A stretch of 64,000 nucleotides of DNA from JAGQRJ01 sp041402045. Lineage in GTDB: Bacteria; Planctomycetota; J058. Below the pieces are notes generated by a model that was not told where the DNA came from, made no database searches, and saw only the letters and a program-made list of their open reading frames with translations. Shown here in pieces: positions 1 through 7,025 of this stretch (the stretch's first letter is position 1; every line of letters starts with the position of its first letter). The translations under genes and the position numbers were made by a program. Where the stretch lies: positions 62,001-126,000 of the forward strand of contig JAWKSZ010000001.1 of NCBI GenBank assembly GCA_041402045.1, in the 5' to 3' direction.

Positions 1-2
1 GC

Positions 3-776
3 GAGCTCCTCGTGCGCGGCCCGCGGGTCGCCGAGCGCGTGAGCGAGCTCGCCCAGGACCCCTGGCTCGGCGCCCGCCGCAGCCCGCTCCCCGGGGTGTG
101 GGCGCTGTCCGGCCCCAGCCCGAACTACCTGCGCGCGAGCGCTGAGCGCGTCGCCCTGGAGCCCGTCGCCCTCTGGCCCCGGCTGCGCCTGCGCCCGCGC
201 GAGGGCCAGGCAGAGGTCGTGACCCGGGTCGTGCAGCAGACCAGCGAGAGCGCGTCGTTCGCCCAACTCCGCCTGCGACTGACCGCAGCCCCAGGCGCCC
301 ACGGGGTGAGCGACGGGAGCGAGCTCCCCGTCGAGTTCCGCGCCGTGGTGGCCGAGGCCCTGCGCGCGGCCCTGGGCGGACACCTGCTGCGCGCCGAGGT
401 CCTCGCCGCGCGGCCGGGGCCCCGCGAGCGCGAGCTCGGGCCGGGGGACCTCGGCTGGCTGCAGAGCGGTGTGCCCTGGACCGGCCTCCAGGCCCACGTG
501 GTCTCGGGGCGCGACCACCCCACGGACTCCCACGCCCGCGCCTTTCGCGCGGTGACCCAGCGCGCGCTGATCCTGGCGCTGACCGAGCTGGGCTTCGCCC
601 TCGAGCGCCCGGCCCTGACCCCGGACCCCGAGGCCTGGCTGGCCGCCGGCGCGCCGCCGGCAGAGTCCCTGGGCTGGGAGGAGCTGCCCCCGGCCCCCGC
701 CCTCGCCGCGCGCCGCGCCGCGTTCCTGGCCCTGGCGGAGGACGCCCCCGCCCCCACCCCCGAGGAGGGTGCGTGA
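3..776 (+). CDS. hypothetical protein, 5' end outside window
   Basis: The frame is already open at the left edge, so the real start lies upstream and the remaining 257 codons are the C-terminal part. I do not recognise a family. What can be seen is a soluble, Ala/Arg/Pro-rich protein without membrane segments, with a mixed beta-like middle (RLRLRPREGQAEVV) and a helical stretch containing DHPTDSHARAFRAV in the last third. The tail is rich in Pro and Ala. Its TGA overlaps the GTG of the following crotonase gene as GTGA, the same 4-base coupling used by several other gene pairs here, so the two are probably co-translated. A GTG at 12 could be read as a start, but nothing upstream supports it. 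Confidence 0.6.
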   Translation, partial: ELLVRGPRVAERVSELAQDPWLGARRSPLPGVWALSGPSPNYLRASAERVALEPVALWPRLRLRPREGQAEVVTRVVQQTSESASFAQLRLRLTAAPGAHGVSDGSELPVEFRAVVAEALRAALGGHLLRAEVLAARPGPRERELGPGDLGWLQSGVPWTGLQAHVVSGRDHPTDSHARAFRAVTQRALILALTELGFALERPALTPDPEAWLAAGAPPAESLGWEELPPAPALAARRAAFLALAEDAPAPTPEEGA

Positions 777-1543
777 GCGCCGTCGAGACCCGGCGCGCGG
801 GCGCCGCGCTGTGGATCACGATCGCCGCCCCCGAGCGCGGCAACTCCCTGGACGTGCCCCTGCTCGACGGGCTGACCCAGGCCTTCCGCGAGGTCGAGCC
901 CGACGTGCGCGCGGTGCTGCTCACCGGCGCGGGATCCAGGCACTTCTGTACCGGCTACCACCTCCCGACCCTGCTCGCCGAGCTCGACCAGGGCCCGAGC
1001 GTGGTCGACGACGAGAACCACCCCCTGGAGCAGGCCCTGCGCGCGCTGGACGCGATCGCGGTCCCCACGATCGCGGTGATCCAGGGCCCGGCCTACGGCG
1101 CCGGCTGCGAGCTGGCGCTGACCTGCGACCTGCGCCTGGCCGCCACCGGGGCCAGCCTCTGCATGCCGCCCACCAAGCTCGGGATCCTCTACAGCTACAC
1201 CGGGCTGCGGCGCCTGGTGCGCCTGGTCGGCGGGGCCCAGGCCAAGCGCCTGATCTACACCGCCGCCCCGGTCGGCGCCGAGGAGGCGCTGCGCCTGGGC
1301 CTCGTCACCGGGCTCGCGGCCCCCGAGTCCCTGCTGGCCGACGCCCAGGCCCTGGCGGAGGCGATCGCCGCCAACTCGGCCCGCGCCGTCGCCGACCACA
1401 AGACCCTGTTCCGCTGGATCGAGGAGGGCCGGCCCTACCCCGAAGTCCAGGACGAGGTCCGGCGGCTGCGGGCTGAGTGCTTCGCCTCTCCGGAGCTGGC
1501 GGAGCGGGTGGCCCGGCTGCGCCACGGGCGCCCGCGCGGATAG
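773..1543 (+). CDS. enoyl-CoA hydratase/isomerase (crotonase) family protein
   Basis: This 256-residue crotonase-fold protein should act on an acyl-CoA in the cytoplasm. The two oxyanion-hole segments are visible as HFCTGYHL (residues 57-64) and GPAYGAG (105-111). In true hydratases the next segment supplies a catalytic Glu (PE..LG). Here it reads PPTKLGILYSYTG (132-144), with Thr in that place and a nearby Tyr. That pattern recalls the decarboxylase branch (methylmalonyl-CoA decarboxylase type) more than the hydratase branch, which is inference from motifs only. The GTG start overlaps the upstream stop by four bases, placing it in an operon with the preceding unknown gene. The substrate cannot be assigned. 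Confidence 0.85.
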   Translation: MSAVETRRAGAALWITIAAPERGNSLDVPLLDGLTQAFREVEPDVRAVLLTGAGSRHFCTGYHLPTLLAELDQGPSVVDDENHPLEQALRALDAIAVPTIAVIQGPAYGAGCELALTCDLRLAATGASLCMPPTKLGILYSYTGLRRLVRLVGGAQAKRLIYTAAPVGAEEALRLGLVTGLAAPESLLADAQALAEAIAANSARAVADHKTLFRWIEEGRPYPEVQDEVRRLRAECFASPELAERVARLRHGRPRG

Positions 1544-1576
1544 CCGCGCCGAGGAAAAGCGGCTAGACTGCCGCGA

Positions 1577-2179
1577 GTGATCCACTTCCGCTGCGCCAGC
1601 TGCACGCTCCTCATGTCCGTGCACCCCGCCCACGCGGGGCGCCAGGGCAACTGCCCCCAGTGCGGGCAGCCGTTCACCACGCCCCCGCAGTCGACGGCGG
1701 ACCCCAACGCCCCGGCGCCCCCGCGCCCGCAGCAGGGCGGCTTCCAGCAGGCGCCCCAGAGCTGGAGCGCCCCGGGGACCGACCCCGGGCGCAACTGGGG
1801 CCGGCCCACGACCGAGATCGCCGCCCCCCAGCCCCTGGCCCCGCCCGAGACCCCGCCCCCGAGCATGAACCCCGCCGCGGGGACCCGGCTCGAGGTGGTG
1901 CACGGCCCGCCGGAGCTCCTGGGCAGCGCGTTCTCGCTCTCCACCGGCCGCCCCACGGTGATCGGGCGCGAGGAGGGCAACGAGGTGTGCGTGAAGTCGG
2001 ACCGCGTCTCGCGCCGGCACTGCCAGATCGTGTTCAAGAACGGCGGGTTCGGCGTCGAGGACCTGGGCTCCTCCAACGGCACGCTGATCAATCAGCGCCG
2101 AGTCCAGGGCTTCCAGCCCCTGGCCGGCGGCGAGTACATCCAGGCCGGCGACTGCCTGTTCCGCTACCTCGCGGGCTGA
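1577..2179 (+). CDS. zinc-ribbon and FHA domain protein
   Basis: This 200-residue protein has a CxxC...CxxC ribbon at the N terminus (Cys 6, 9, 26, 29), a Pro/Gln-rich linker of about 90 residues, and an FHA domain from about 115 to the end. FHA hallmarks are present: GREEGN, SRRHC and SSNGTLIN, the residues that normally bind a phosphothreonine peptide. It is therefore probably a phospho-reader serving a Ser/Thr kinase such as the one at 14120-15547, although the two are not adjacent. Ribbon-first proteins of this kind are common in Planctomycetota. GTG start 33 bases after the crotonase gene. It ends 4 bases before the convergent LysR gene. Confidence 0.85.
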   Translation: MIHFRCASCTLLMSVHPAHAGRQGNCPQCGQPFTTPPQSTADPNAPAPPRPQQGGFQQAPQSWSAPGTDPGRNWGRPTTEIAAPQPLAPPETPPPSMNPAAGTRLEVVHGPPELLGSAFSLSTGRPTVIGREEGNEVCVKSDRVSRRHCQIVFKNGGFGVEDLGSSNGTLINQRRVQGFQPLAGGEYIQAGDCLFRYLAG

Positions 2180-2183
2180 GCGT

Positions 2184-3089
2184 TCAGCTCGCGAGCGCGT
2201 CGAGCAGGAAGCGCTCGCACTCGCTGAGCGCGCGCCCCTCGGGCCAGATCCCCCAGAAGGACGAGCGCGGGAAGCGCGCGGTCACGTCCTTGAACACCAC
2301 CCCCTCGACCTCGAGGGCGTGCCCGGGGACCAGCGAGAGGAACGCGACCCCGAGCCCCAGCGCCACGTAACGCAGGGCCGCGCCGCGCTCCTCGATCTCG
2401 AGCTGGACCCGACCGCCCAGGGGCTCCAGGACCTCCAGGACCCGGCGCCGCGTCGCCGAGCGCGGCCCCCGCGCGATCAACGGGGCGCGGGCCAGGTCCC
2501 GGGTGCGCAGCCGCGCGCGGGTCGCCAGCGGGTCCCCGGCCGGGATCGCCGCCCACAGCCGATCCTCGAGCAGCCGCCGGCGTGCCACCCCCTGGGGCGG
2601 CGCCTGGGCGCGCACGACCGCGAGCCCGACCTCGCGCCGCTCGAGCAGGGCGTGGCTCTGCTCGACCCCCGCGCGGCGGATCGTGACCGCGAGCTCGGGC
2701 CACCTCGCGCGGGCCGCAGCCAGCGCCGGGGCCAGGAGCTCGGTGGTCACGGTGCCGGTGCAGGCCACCGACAGCGCGCGGCGCGAGGCGTCGAGGCGCG
2801 CGACCAGCTCGTCCACGGTGCGCTGCACCCGCAGCGCGGCGTCGGCGACCTCGCGCCCCCGGGGCGTGACCCTGAGCTTGGCCCCGTGCCCCGCGAGCAG
2901 GTCGCCGCCCAGCCACTCGCTCAGCGCGCGCACGCGGCGGCGGAGCACGCTGGGGTCCAGGTGCGCGCGCTCCGCCGCGGCGACGTAGGCCCCGCGCGGG
3001 TCCGCCTCGATCCGCGCGGCGAGGGCCGCGAAGGCCTGGAGGTGCTCGTGGAGGTCGCCGGAGAAGGCCGACGCGCCGATCCCTTTCAT
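2184..3089 (-). CDS. LysR-family transcriptional regulator
   Basis: 301 residues, the usual LysR length. The N-terminal winged helix-turn-helix is at about residues 10-70 (HLDPSVLRRRVRALSEWLGG, with TPRGREV just after), followed by a linker helix and a periplasmic-binding-protein-like effector domain from about 78. Start chosen at the ATG at 3089, which has AGGA nine bases upstream. A TTG at 3128 would extend it but lies across the start region of the divergent Nudix gene. LysR proteins usually control the divergent neighbour, so the Nudix gene at 3173 is the likely target. An inverted repeat lies between them at 3132-3150. The inducer is unknown. Confidence 0.85.
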   Translation of the reverse strand: MKGIGASAFSGDLHEHLQAFAALAARIEADPRGAYVAAAERAHLDPSVLRRRVRALSEWLGGDLLAGHGAKLRVTPRGREVADAALRVQRTVDELVARLDASRRALSVACTGTVTTELLAPALAAARARWPELAVTIRRAGVEQSHALLERREVGLAVVRAQAPPQGVARRRLLEDRLWAAIPAGDPLATRARLRTRDLARAPLIARGPRSATRRRVLEVLEPLGGRVQLEIEERGAALRYVALGLGVAFLSLVPGHALEVEGVVFKDVTARFPRSSFWGIWPEGRALSECERFLLDALAS

Positions 3090-3131
3090 GCAGATCCTGC
3101 CTGAAACCTTGTCAAAGTATGCACTCAAAGC

Positions 3132-3150
3132 CTAGCCGCGAGCGGGCTAG
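3132..3150. promoter_or_regulatory. inverted repeat in LysR/Nudix divergent region
   Basis: CTAGCC and GGCTAG form a perfect 6-base inverted repeat around a 7-base centre between the divergent LysR and Nudix starts. The position is right for an operator, but the repeat is short and does not match a clear T-N11-A LysR box, so the role is inference. Confidence 0.3.
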
Positions 3151-3172
3151 GGTGCCAGGCAGAGGAGGTCCC

Positions 3173-3673
3173 ATGGCCCGTCGCGCGATCCCGTCCACCA
3201 CCTACGTCCTGTGCGTCGTCCGCCGCGGCGCGCACTACCTGCTGGTCCAGGAGCGCAAGCACGGCCAGACCTGGTTCCTGCCCTCCGGGGGCGTCGAGGC
3301 CGGGGAGTCCTTCTTCGACGCCGCCCGGCGCGAGACCTTGGAGGAGGCGGGGGTCCCGATCGATCCCCAAGGCGTGCTCGGCTGCGACCACACCTGGATC
3401 CCCGGGCCCGGCGGCCTCGCGATCAAGCTGCGGGTGGTGCTCCTCTGCGCCCCCCGCGCGGACGTCGCCCCCAAGCAGGTGCCCGACCGCCACACCCTGG
3501 GCGCGCGCTGGGTCACCCCCGCGGAGGCCCGCGCGCTGCCCCTGCGCGCGGCCGAGGTCGTGCGCTGGATCGAGCACGTCGATCAGGGCGGACTGGTCAT
3601 GCCCCTGCGCGCCTTCGAGTCGACGTCCCTCTCCACGGAGCGGGACGCCCTCGTGCACTCCCTGAGAGACTAG
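3173..3673 (+). CDS. Nudix hydrolase
   Basis: This 166-residue protein has a complete Nudix box at about residues 37-59: G-x5-E-x7-RE-x2-EE-x-G, seen as GGVEAGE, then RETLEEAGV. It should hydrolyse a nucleoside diphosphate linked to another group (X), using a divalent metal held by the box glutamates. The substrate cannot be read from the sequence. Start set at the ATG at 3173 because AGAGGAGGT lies just upstream. An ATG at 3119 would add 18 poorly conserved-looking residues overlapping the inverted repeat. Its stop and the stop of the convergent DUF4132-like gene share the palindrome CTAG (3670-3673), so there is no untranslated gap between the two genes. Confidence 0.88.
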   Translation: MARRAIPSTTYVLCVVRRGAHYLLVQERKHGQTWFLPSGGVEAGESFFDAARRETLEEAGVPIDPQGVLGCDHTWIPGPGGLAIKLRVVLLCAPRADVAPKQVPDRHTLGARWVTPAEARALPLRAAEVVRWIEHVDQGGLVMPLRAFESTSLSTERDALVHSLRD

Positions 3674-5709
3674 ACCTCCGGCGCTGGCAGGCTCGCGAGG
3701 GCCAGCACCCGGCGGACGATCGCGACGGTCTCGGGGTCGCTGGACTCCACGAAGGGGAAGCGCAGCTCGGGGAGGAGGGGCTCGATCAGCTCCTCGACCC
3801 GGTGCTGGGGCAGGTGCACCTTGTCGTGACCCTGATGCACCAGGCCCGTGGCCAGCTCGATCACGTGGGCCCGGGTGACCGCGAACCGGTCCTCGAGGCG
3901 GAACTCGCGCGCGCCGCGCCAGCGCTCGAGCAGCCAGCGGCGGACCTCGACGTCACCGGGCGCCCCGCGGCGGTAGCGCAGCACGACCTCGCGCCAGGCG
4001 TTCTCGGGGTCACGCCAGCGGTTTTGCTGCCACTGCCGCAGCCAGAGGTCGTCAGGGACCGCCAGCGGGTCCGTGAGCCGGTGCAGCGCGCGCAGCGCCT
4101 CGGCGAGGGTCACCCGGTCGAGCTCTCCCGTCAGCTCGACCTGCTCGAGCAGCAGCCGCGGCGAGGGGTCCTTGACCACCGGCGCGGGCTTGGCGCGCTT
4201 CCCCGCGGCGTGGGTCCGCTCGCGGACGCGAGGCGGCGGCGGCGCGGCGACGATCGCCGTCAGCCCGCGGCCGGCGCGGAAGCGCCACGGCGGGAGCCCC
4301 GTCGGCTCCCCCTCGAAGGCGCCGTCCTGGAGCAGGGCCCCCACCTCGTCCCGGCGCAGCTCGCGGCCCTGGAAGTCGGCCAGGGCCTCGGCGGGGTCCT
4401 CCGGCAGCGCCACCGCCCGGAACAGCTGGGGGAAGGGCTTGACCCAGGCCCAGTCCAGGGCGTGCTCGCGCCACAGCTCGAGGGCCTCGGGGTCGAGGCG
4501 CAGCGGGTGCACGAGCCGCACCGCGCTCTCGGGCGCGAGCTCCAGCGGATCGGCGAACAGGTCCTGGAGCTCGGGCCCTGCGGGGTCGGCCAGCGCGAAG
4601 GGACGCGCCGCGCCCTCGGGGGGCAGGAGCTCCCACACCAGGCGCCGGGCCACGTCGGCCCCCAGCGGGTGCTCGCAGTAGGCGGCGCACCACACCGCCA
4701 GGGGCCAGGTGCGGCCGTCGAGCATGGCCCGCTGCAGGCGCTCCACGATCGCCCCCCGCGCGGCCTGGAGCTCCTCCTCGGCGCGAGCCAGCTCCTGATC
4801 CTCGCCGCGCTCGAGGTCCCCCGGGAGGCTGCGCTCGAGCGCGCCGCTCGGCGCGTAGCGCAGCTCCGCGTCCCCCGCCTCCAGCGGCACGCGCAGCACA
4901 CCGTCGGGGTCGAGCCCTCCGCGCCGGGCGGTGAGCTCCGCCACGTGCTGCTCGCTGGCGCCCAAGCGCGCGGCCGCGTCGTCGCGCAGCGCCTCCGCCG
5001 CGGCGATCAGCGTGCGCTTGCGCAGCGGGCGCAGGGTCTCGAGCAGGGGCACGACCAGCCGCAGCACCGGGGACGGCGCGGCCTGGTGCATGGCTCCTAG
5101 CGCCTCGAGGGCCACCTCGCTGTCCCCGGTCTGCACCCGGCGCGTCTCGGCCACGATCAGTTGGCTGATCGCGCGGCGCACGTCCTCGAGGTCGCCCGCG
5201 ACCTGCATGGCCACCCGGATCACGCCCCGGGTCAGGCGCTGAGAGGTGCGATCACGCGTCCCCGTGGGCGAGCGCGTGCGCGCGCGGAGCATGTCGGGAA
5301 GCGCCGCGCTGAGCTCGGCGGCGCCGACCTCCACGCACAGCGCAGTGGGGTCCGGGTCCCCGTCGTCCAAGAGCAGGCGGAGCAGGGCCAGGGTGTGGCG
5401 GGGCGAGGGTCGACAGCGCGCGCGCAGCGCCTGGAGCTGGAGGTGCACGGCCCAGGTGCGCTGCGCGCCGAGCGCCTCGACGAAGGGGGCCTCGAGTTCG
5501 AGCGCCTCGACGAGCTCGAGCACCGGCTCGACCAGCGGCCAGTCCGCCAGCCGCAGGGCGAGGGCGTCCAGGGCCTCCCGGGCCAGCTCGGGGTGCGCGC
5601 GCAGCGCGCGGAACAGCGCCGGCAGCGCCCCCCGAGGCAGGGAGTCTGCCTCCCCCAGGGTGCTGGAGCGCTCCTCGAGCCGCGCGAGCTGGGCGCGGGC
5701 CTCCGCCAC
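3670..5709 (-). CDS. DUF4132-like domain protein
   Basis: This 679-residue soluble protein is mostly alpha-helical in the first 300 residues, with Leu/Ala-rich helices resembling HEAT-type packing. From about residue 330 it carries features of the DUF4132 family: WPLAVWCAAYCEHPLG, then VRLVHPLRLDPEAL with VKPFPQLFRAV shortly after. DUF4132 proteins are poorly understood; some are linked with MolR/WGR-type modules. No enzymatic motif is obvious. The C-terminal 130 residues form a separate basic helical region after an Ala/Pro/Lys linker. GTG start. It follows a small PPC-type lipoprotein gene by 28 bases and probably shares its transcript. The family assignment is by eye. Confidence 0.6.
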   Translation of the reverse strand: MAEARAQLARLEERSSTLGEADSLPRGALPALFRALRAHPELAREALDALALRLADWPLVEPVLELVEALELEAPFVEALGAQRTWAVHLQLQALRARCRPSPRHTLALLRLLLDDGDPDPTALCVEVGAAELSAALPDMLRARTRSPTGTRDRTSQRLTRGVIRVAMQVAGDLEDVRRAISQLIVAETRRVQTGDSEVALEALGAMHQAAPSPVLRLVVPLLETLRPLRKRTLIAAAEALRDDAAARLGASEQHVAELTARRGGLDPDGVLRVPLEAGDAELRYAPSGALERSLPGDLERGEDQELARAEEELQAARGAIVERLQRAMLDGRTWPLAVWCAAYCEHPLGADVARRLVWELLPPEGAARPFALADPAGPELQDLFADPLELAPESAVRLVHPLRLDPEALELWREHALDWAWVKPFPQLFRAVALPEDPAEALADFQGRELRRDEVGALLQDGAFEGEPTGLPPWRFRAGRGLTAIVAAPPPPRVRERTHAAGKRAKPAPVVKDPSPRLLLEQVELTGELDRVTLAEALRALHRLTDPLAVPDDLWLRQWQQNRWRDPENAWREVVLRYRRGAPGDVEVRRWLLERWRGAREFRLEDRFAVTRAHVIELATGLVHQGHDKVHLPQHRVEELIEPLLPELRFPFVESSDPETVAIVRRVLALASLPAPEV

Positions 5710-5737
5710 GTCGGGGGCGTCGCTCAGGGGGCCTCGC

Positions 5738-6205
5738 TCAGCGGTTGCGCTCCACGCTCAGCGCGTAGTCCTGCGGGCCGACCAGGCTGCGCACGACCAG
5801 GGTGTAGCCCCCAGCGAGGTCCAGGTCGAGCTTGAGGTGGTTCCCGCTGTAGCGGGTGCGCGACCCGTCGGGCCGCGCGAGCTCGAGCTCCACGGTGCCC
5901 AGGGCGTGGGCTTGGAGCGCCACGCGAACCCCCGAGCTGAGCTGGAGCGCGAAGGCGTCGCGGTCGTTGGCGTCGCCGAGGACCCCGACCACGGTCTCGC
6001 CCAGGGAGACCGGGGTCGCCTGCGCGGGGTCGTTGGGGTGGTCGTCCGCCCCGGGGATCGGGTCGCTCTGCGGCGCGAGCATGGCGGACGTCACCGCCAC
6101 CGCCGGGTTCGAGGCCGCGCTCGCGGGCAAGCCTCCACCCCTTGGATCCTTGGGGTTACAGCCCAGGATCCCGACGAGGGTACAGAGCACCAGCCAGCGA
6201 GGCAT
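5738..6205 (-). CDS. small lipoprotein with PPC-like beta domain
   Basis: 155 residues. The N terminus is a short lipoprotein signal with a lipobox ending at GILGC, so Cys16 should be lipidated and the protein exported. The mature part has a linker followed by a beta-rich domain from about residue 55. The HPNDPAQATPV motif and the later DANDRDAFALQL resemble the EPND...D-W/F pattern of PPC (bacterial pre-peptidase C-terminal-type) domains, also seen four times in the large lipoprotein at 23835-26093. It lies upstream of the DUF4132-like gene on the same strand. ATG start. Function unknown; a binding or adhesion role on the cell surface would fit PPC domains. Confidence 0.65.
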   Translation of the reverse strand: MPRWLVLCTLVGILGCNPKDPRGGGLPASAASNPAVAVTSAMLAPQSDPIPGADDHPNDPAQATPVSLGETVVGVLGDANDRDAFALQLSSGVRVALQAHALGTVELELARPDGSRTRYSGNHLKLDLDLAGGYTLVVRSLVGPQDYALSVERNR

Positions 6206-6355
6206 GCTCCTCCCTGTGCATGGGCTGTGCCGGGCTGCCTGGGACGGCGCGCAAACGACTTAGGTCGGCCACAGCCCTTCAGGACCCCCAAAGCTCGCGG
6301 ATACGTCCCAGGTTCTGAACCTCCTGGTAGCGTCTTGGCCACACCGGAGGAGCCC

Positions 6356-6421
6356 ATGCGACCCCGAGCGCTGGGTCCCGCGGGTGATCGGGGTCGCTCG
6401 GGCCGCTCGCGAGCGCGCTAA
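6356..6421 (+). CDS. possible 21-residue peptide ORF
   Basis: A short ORF starts at an ATG preceded by GGAGGAG and encodes an Arg/Gly-rich peptide (MRPRALGPAGDRG at the N terminus). It stops five bases before the TA that marks the left end of the MITE-like foldback. The ribosome binding site is good, but the peptide resembles nothing I know. It may be the relic of a gene damaged by the insertion or a chance ORF. The rest of 6206-6425 shows no other gene. Confidence 0.2.
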   Translation: MRPRALGPAGDRGRSGRSRAR

Positions 6422-6425
6422 GGAC

Positions 6426-6586
6426 TAGTGCTGTGCGTCAGAAGTTTCGGTACAGGTCGCGCAGCAATCGTCGTCCCTGGCAAGGCGTGAGGAGGGAGCA
6501 ATGCGGGCCATTGTGACCGACGAACAACACAGCCAGGGGCGGCGAGGGCAAGCGAGATGTACCGGAACTTCTGACGTGCAGCACTA
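6426..6586. mobile_element. MITE-like foldback element with TA flanks
   Basis: The terminal inverted repeats begin GTGCTG...CGTCAGAAGTT at 6428 and mirror at 6584, matching at about 28 of the first 33 positions. The pairing continues inward through a CCCTGGC/GCCAGGG segment. Each end is flanked by the dinucleotide TA (6426-6427 and 6585-6586), the target duplication typical of IS630/Tc1-mariner-type transposition. At about 157 bases it has no coding capacity, so it would be a non-autonomous element. It sits between the rbfA stop and the lipoprotein gene. No partner transposase is in the window. Confidence 0.65.
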
Positions 6587-6590
6587 GGCG

Positions 6591-7019
6591 CTACTCGTCC
6601 TCGTCGTCGTCCAGCGCCTCGTCGTCGTCGGTCTCGTCGCCGGAGGACGAGGCGCGAGCCTCGCGCTCCAGGCGCTCCTCGCGTAGCTGGTCGAGCAGGC
6701 TGTTGATCTTGATCGACTGCTGCGCGCCCTTGGTCTGGGCGAACTCGATCAGCGGCGTGGTGCGCGTGCGCAGCCGCCCGGCGATCGTGCTCTGCACGAA
6801 GCCCTTGGCGCTCTTGAGCGCCTTGAGGATCCGCCGCTCCTCGCCCTCGCTGTCGGCGAGGATCGAGACGTGCACGGTCGCGTGGCGGAAGTCGCGGCTG
6901 AGGTCGACGTCCACCACGGTCACGAAGCCCATGCGCGGATCCTTGAGCTCGCTCTGCAGGATCCGCGCGGCTTCGGTCTTGATCTTGGCGCGTACGCGCT
7001 CGAAGGCGACGGAAGGCAC
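6591..7019 (-). CDS. rbfA: 30S ribosome-binding factor RbfA
   Basis: 142 residues. RbfA is a small KH-like protein needed for late 30S maturation and 16S 5'-end processing. Family features: the start AFERVRAKIKTEAARIL, then LKDPRMGFVTVVDVDLSRD, and HATVHVSIL with a following helix (LKSAKGFVQSTIAGRL). The final 25 residues are an unusual acidic tail of Asp/Glu/Ser. GTG start, 6 bases after the infB stop, in the order nusA-infB-rbfA typical of bacteria. The MITE-like foldback begins 4 bases past its stop and could serve as the 3' hairpin of this operon. Confidence 0.93.
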   Translation of the reverse strand: MPSVAFERVRAKIKTEAARILQSELKDPRMGFVTVVDVDLSRDFRHATVHVSILADSEGEERRILKALKSAKGFVQSTIAGRLRTRTTPLIEFAQTKGAQQSIKINSLLDQLREERLEREARASSSGDETDDDEALDDDEDE

Positions 7020-7025
7020 CGGGGA

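Noticed and set aside
125..2020. Long minus-strand open frame opposite the crotonase and FHA genes
   Set aside because: Low-complexity Arg/Gly/Ala translation typical of the antisense of GC-rich genes. The plus-strand genes have clear domains.
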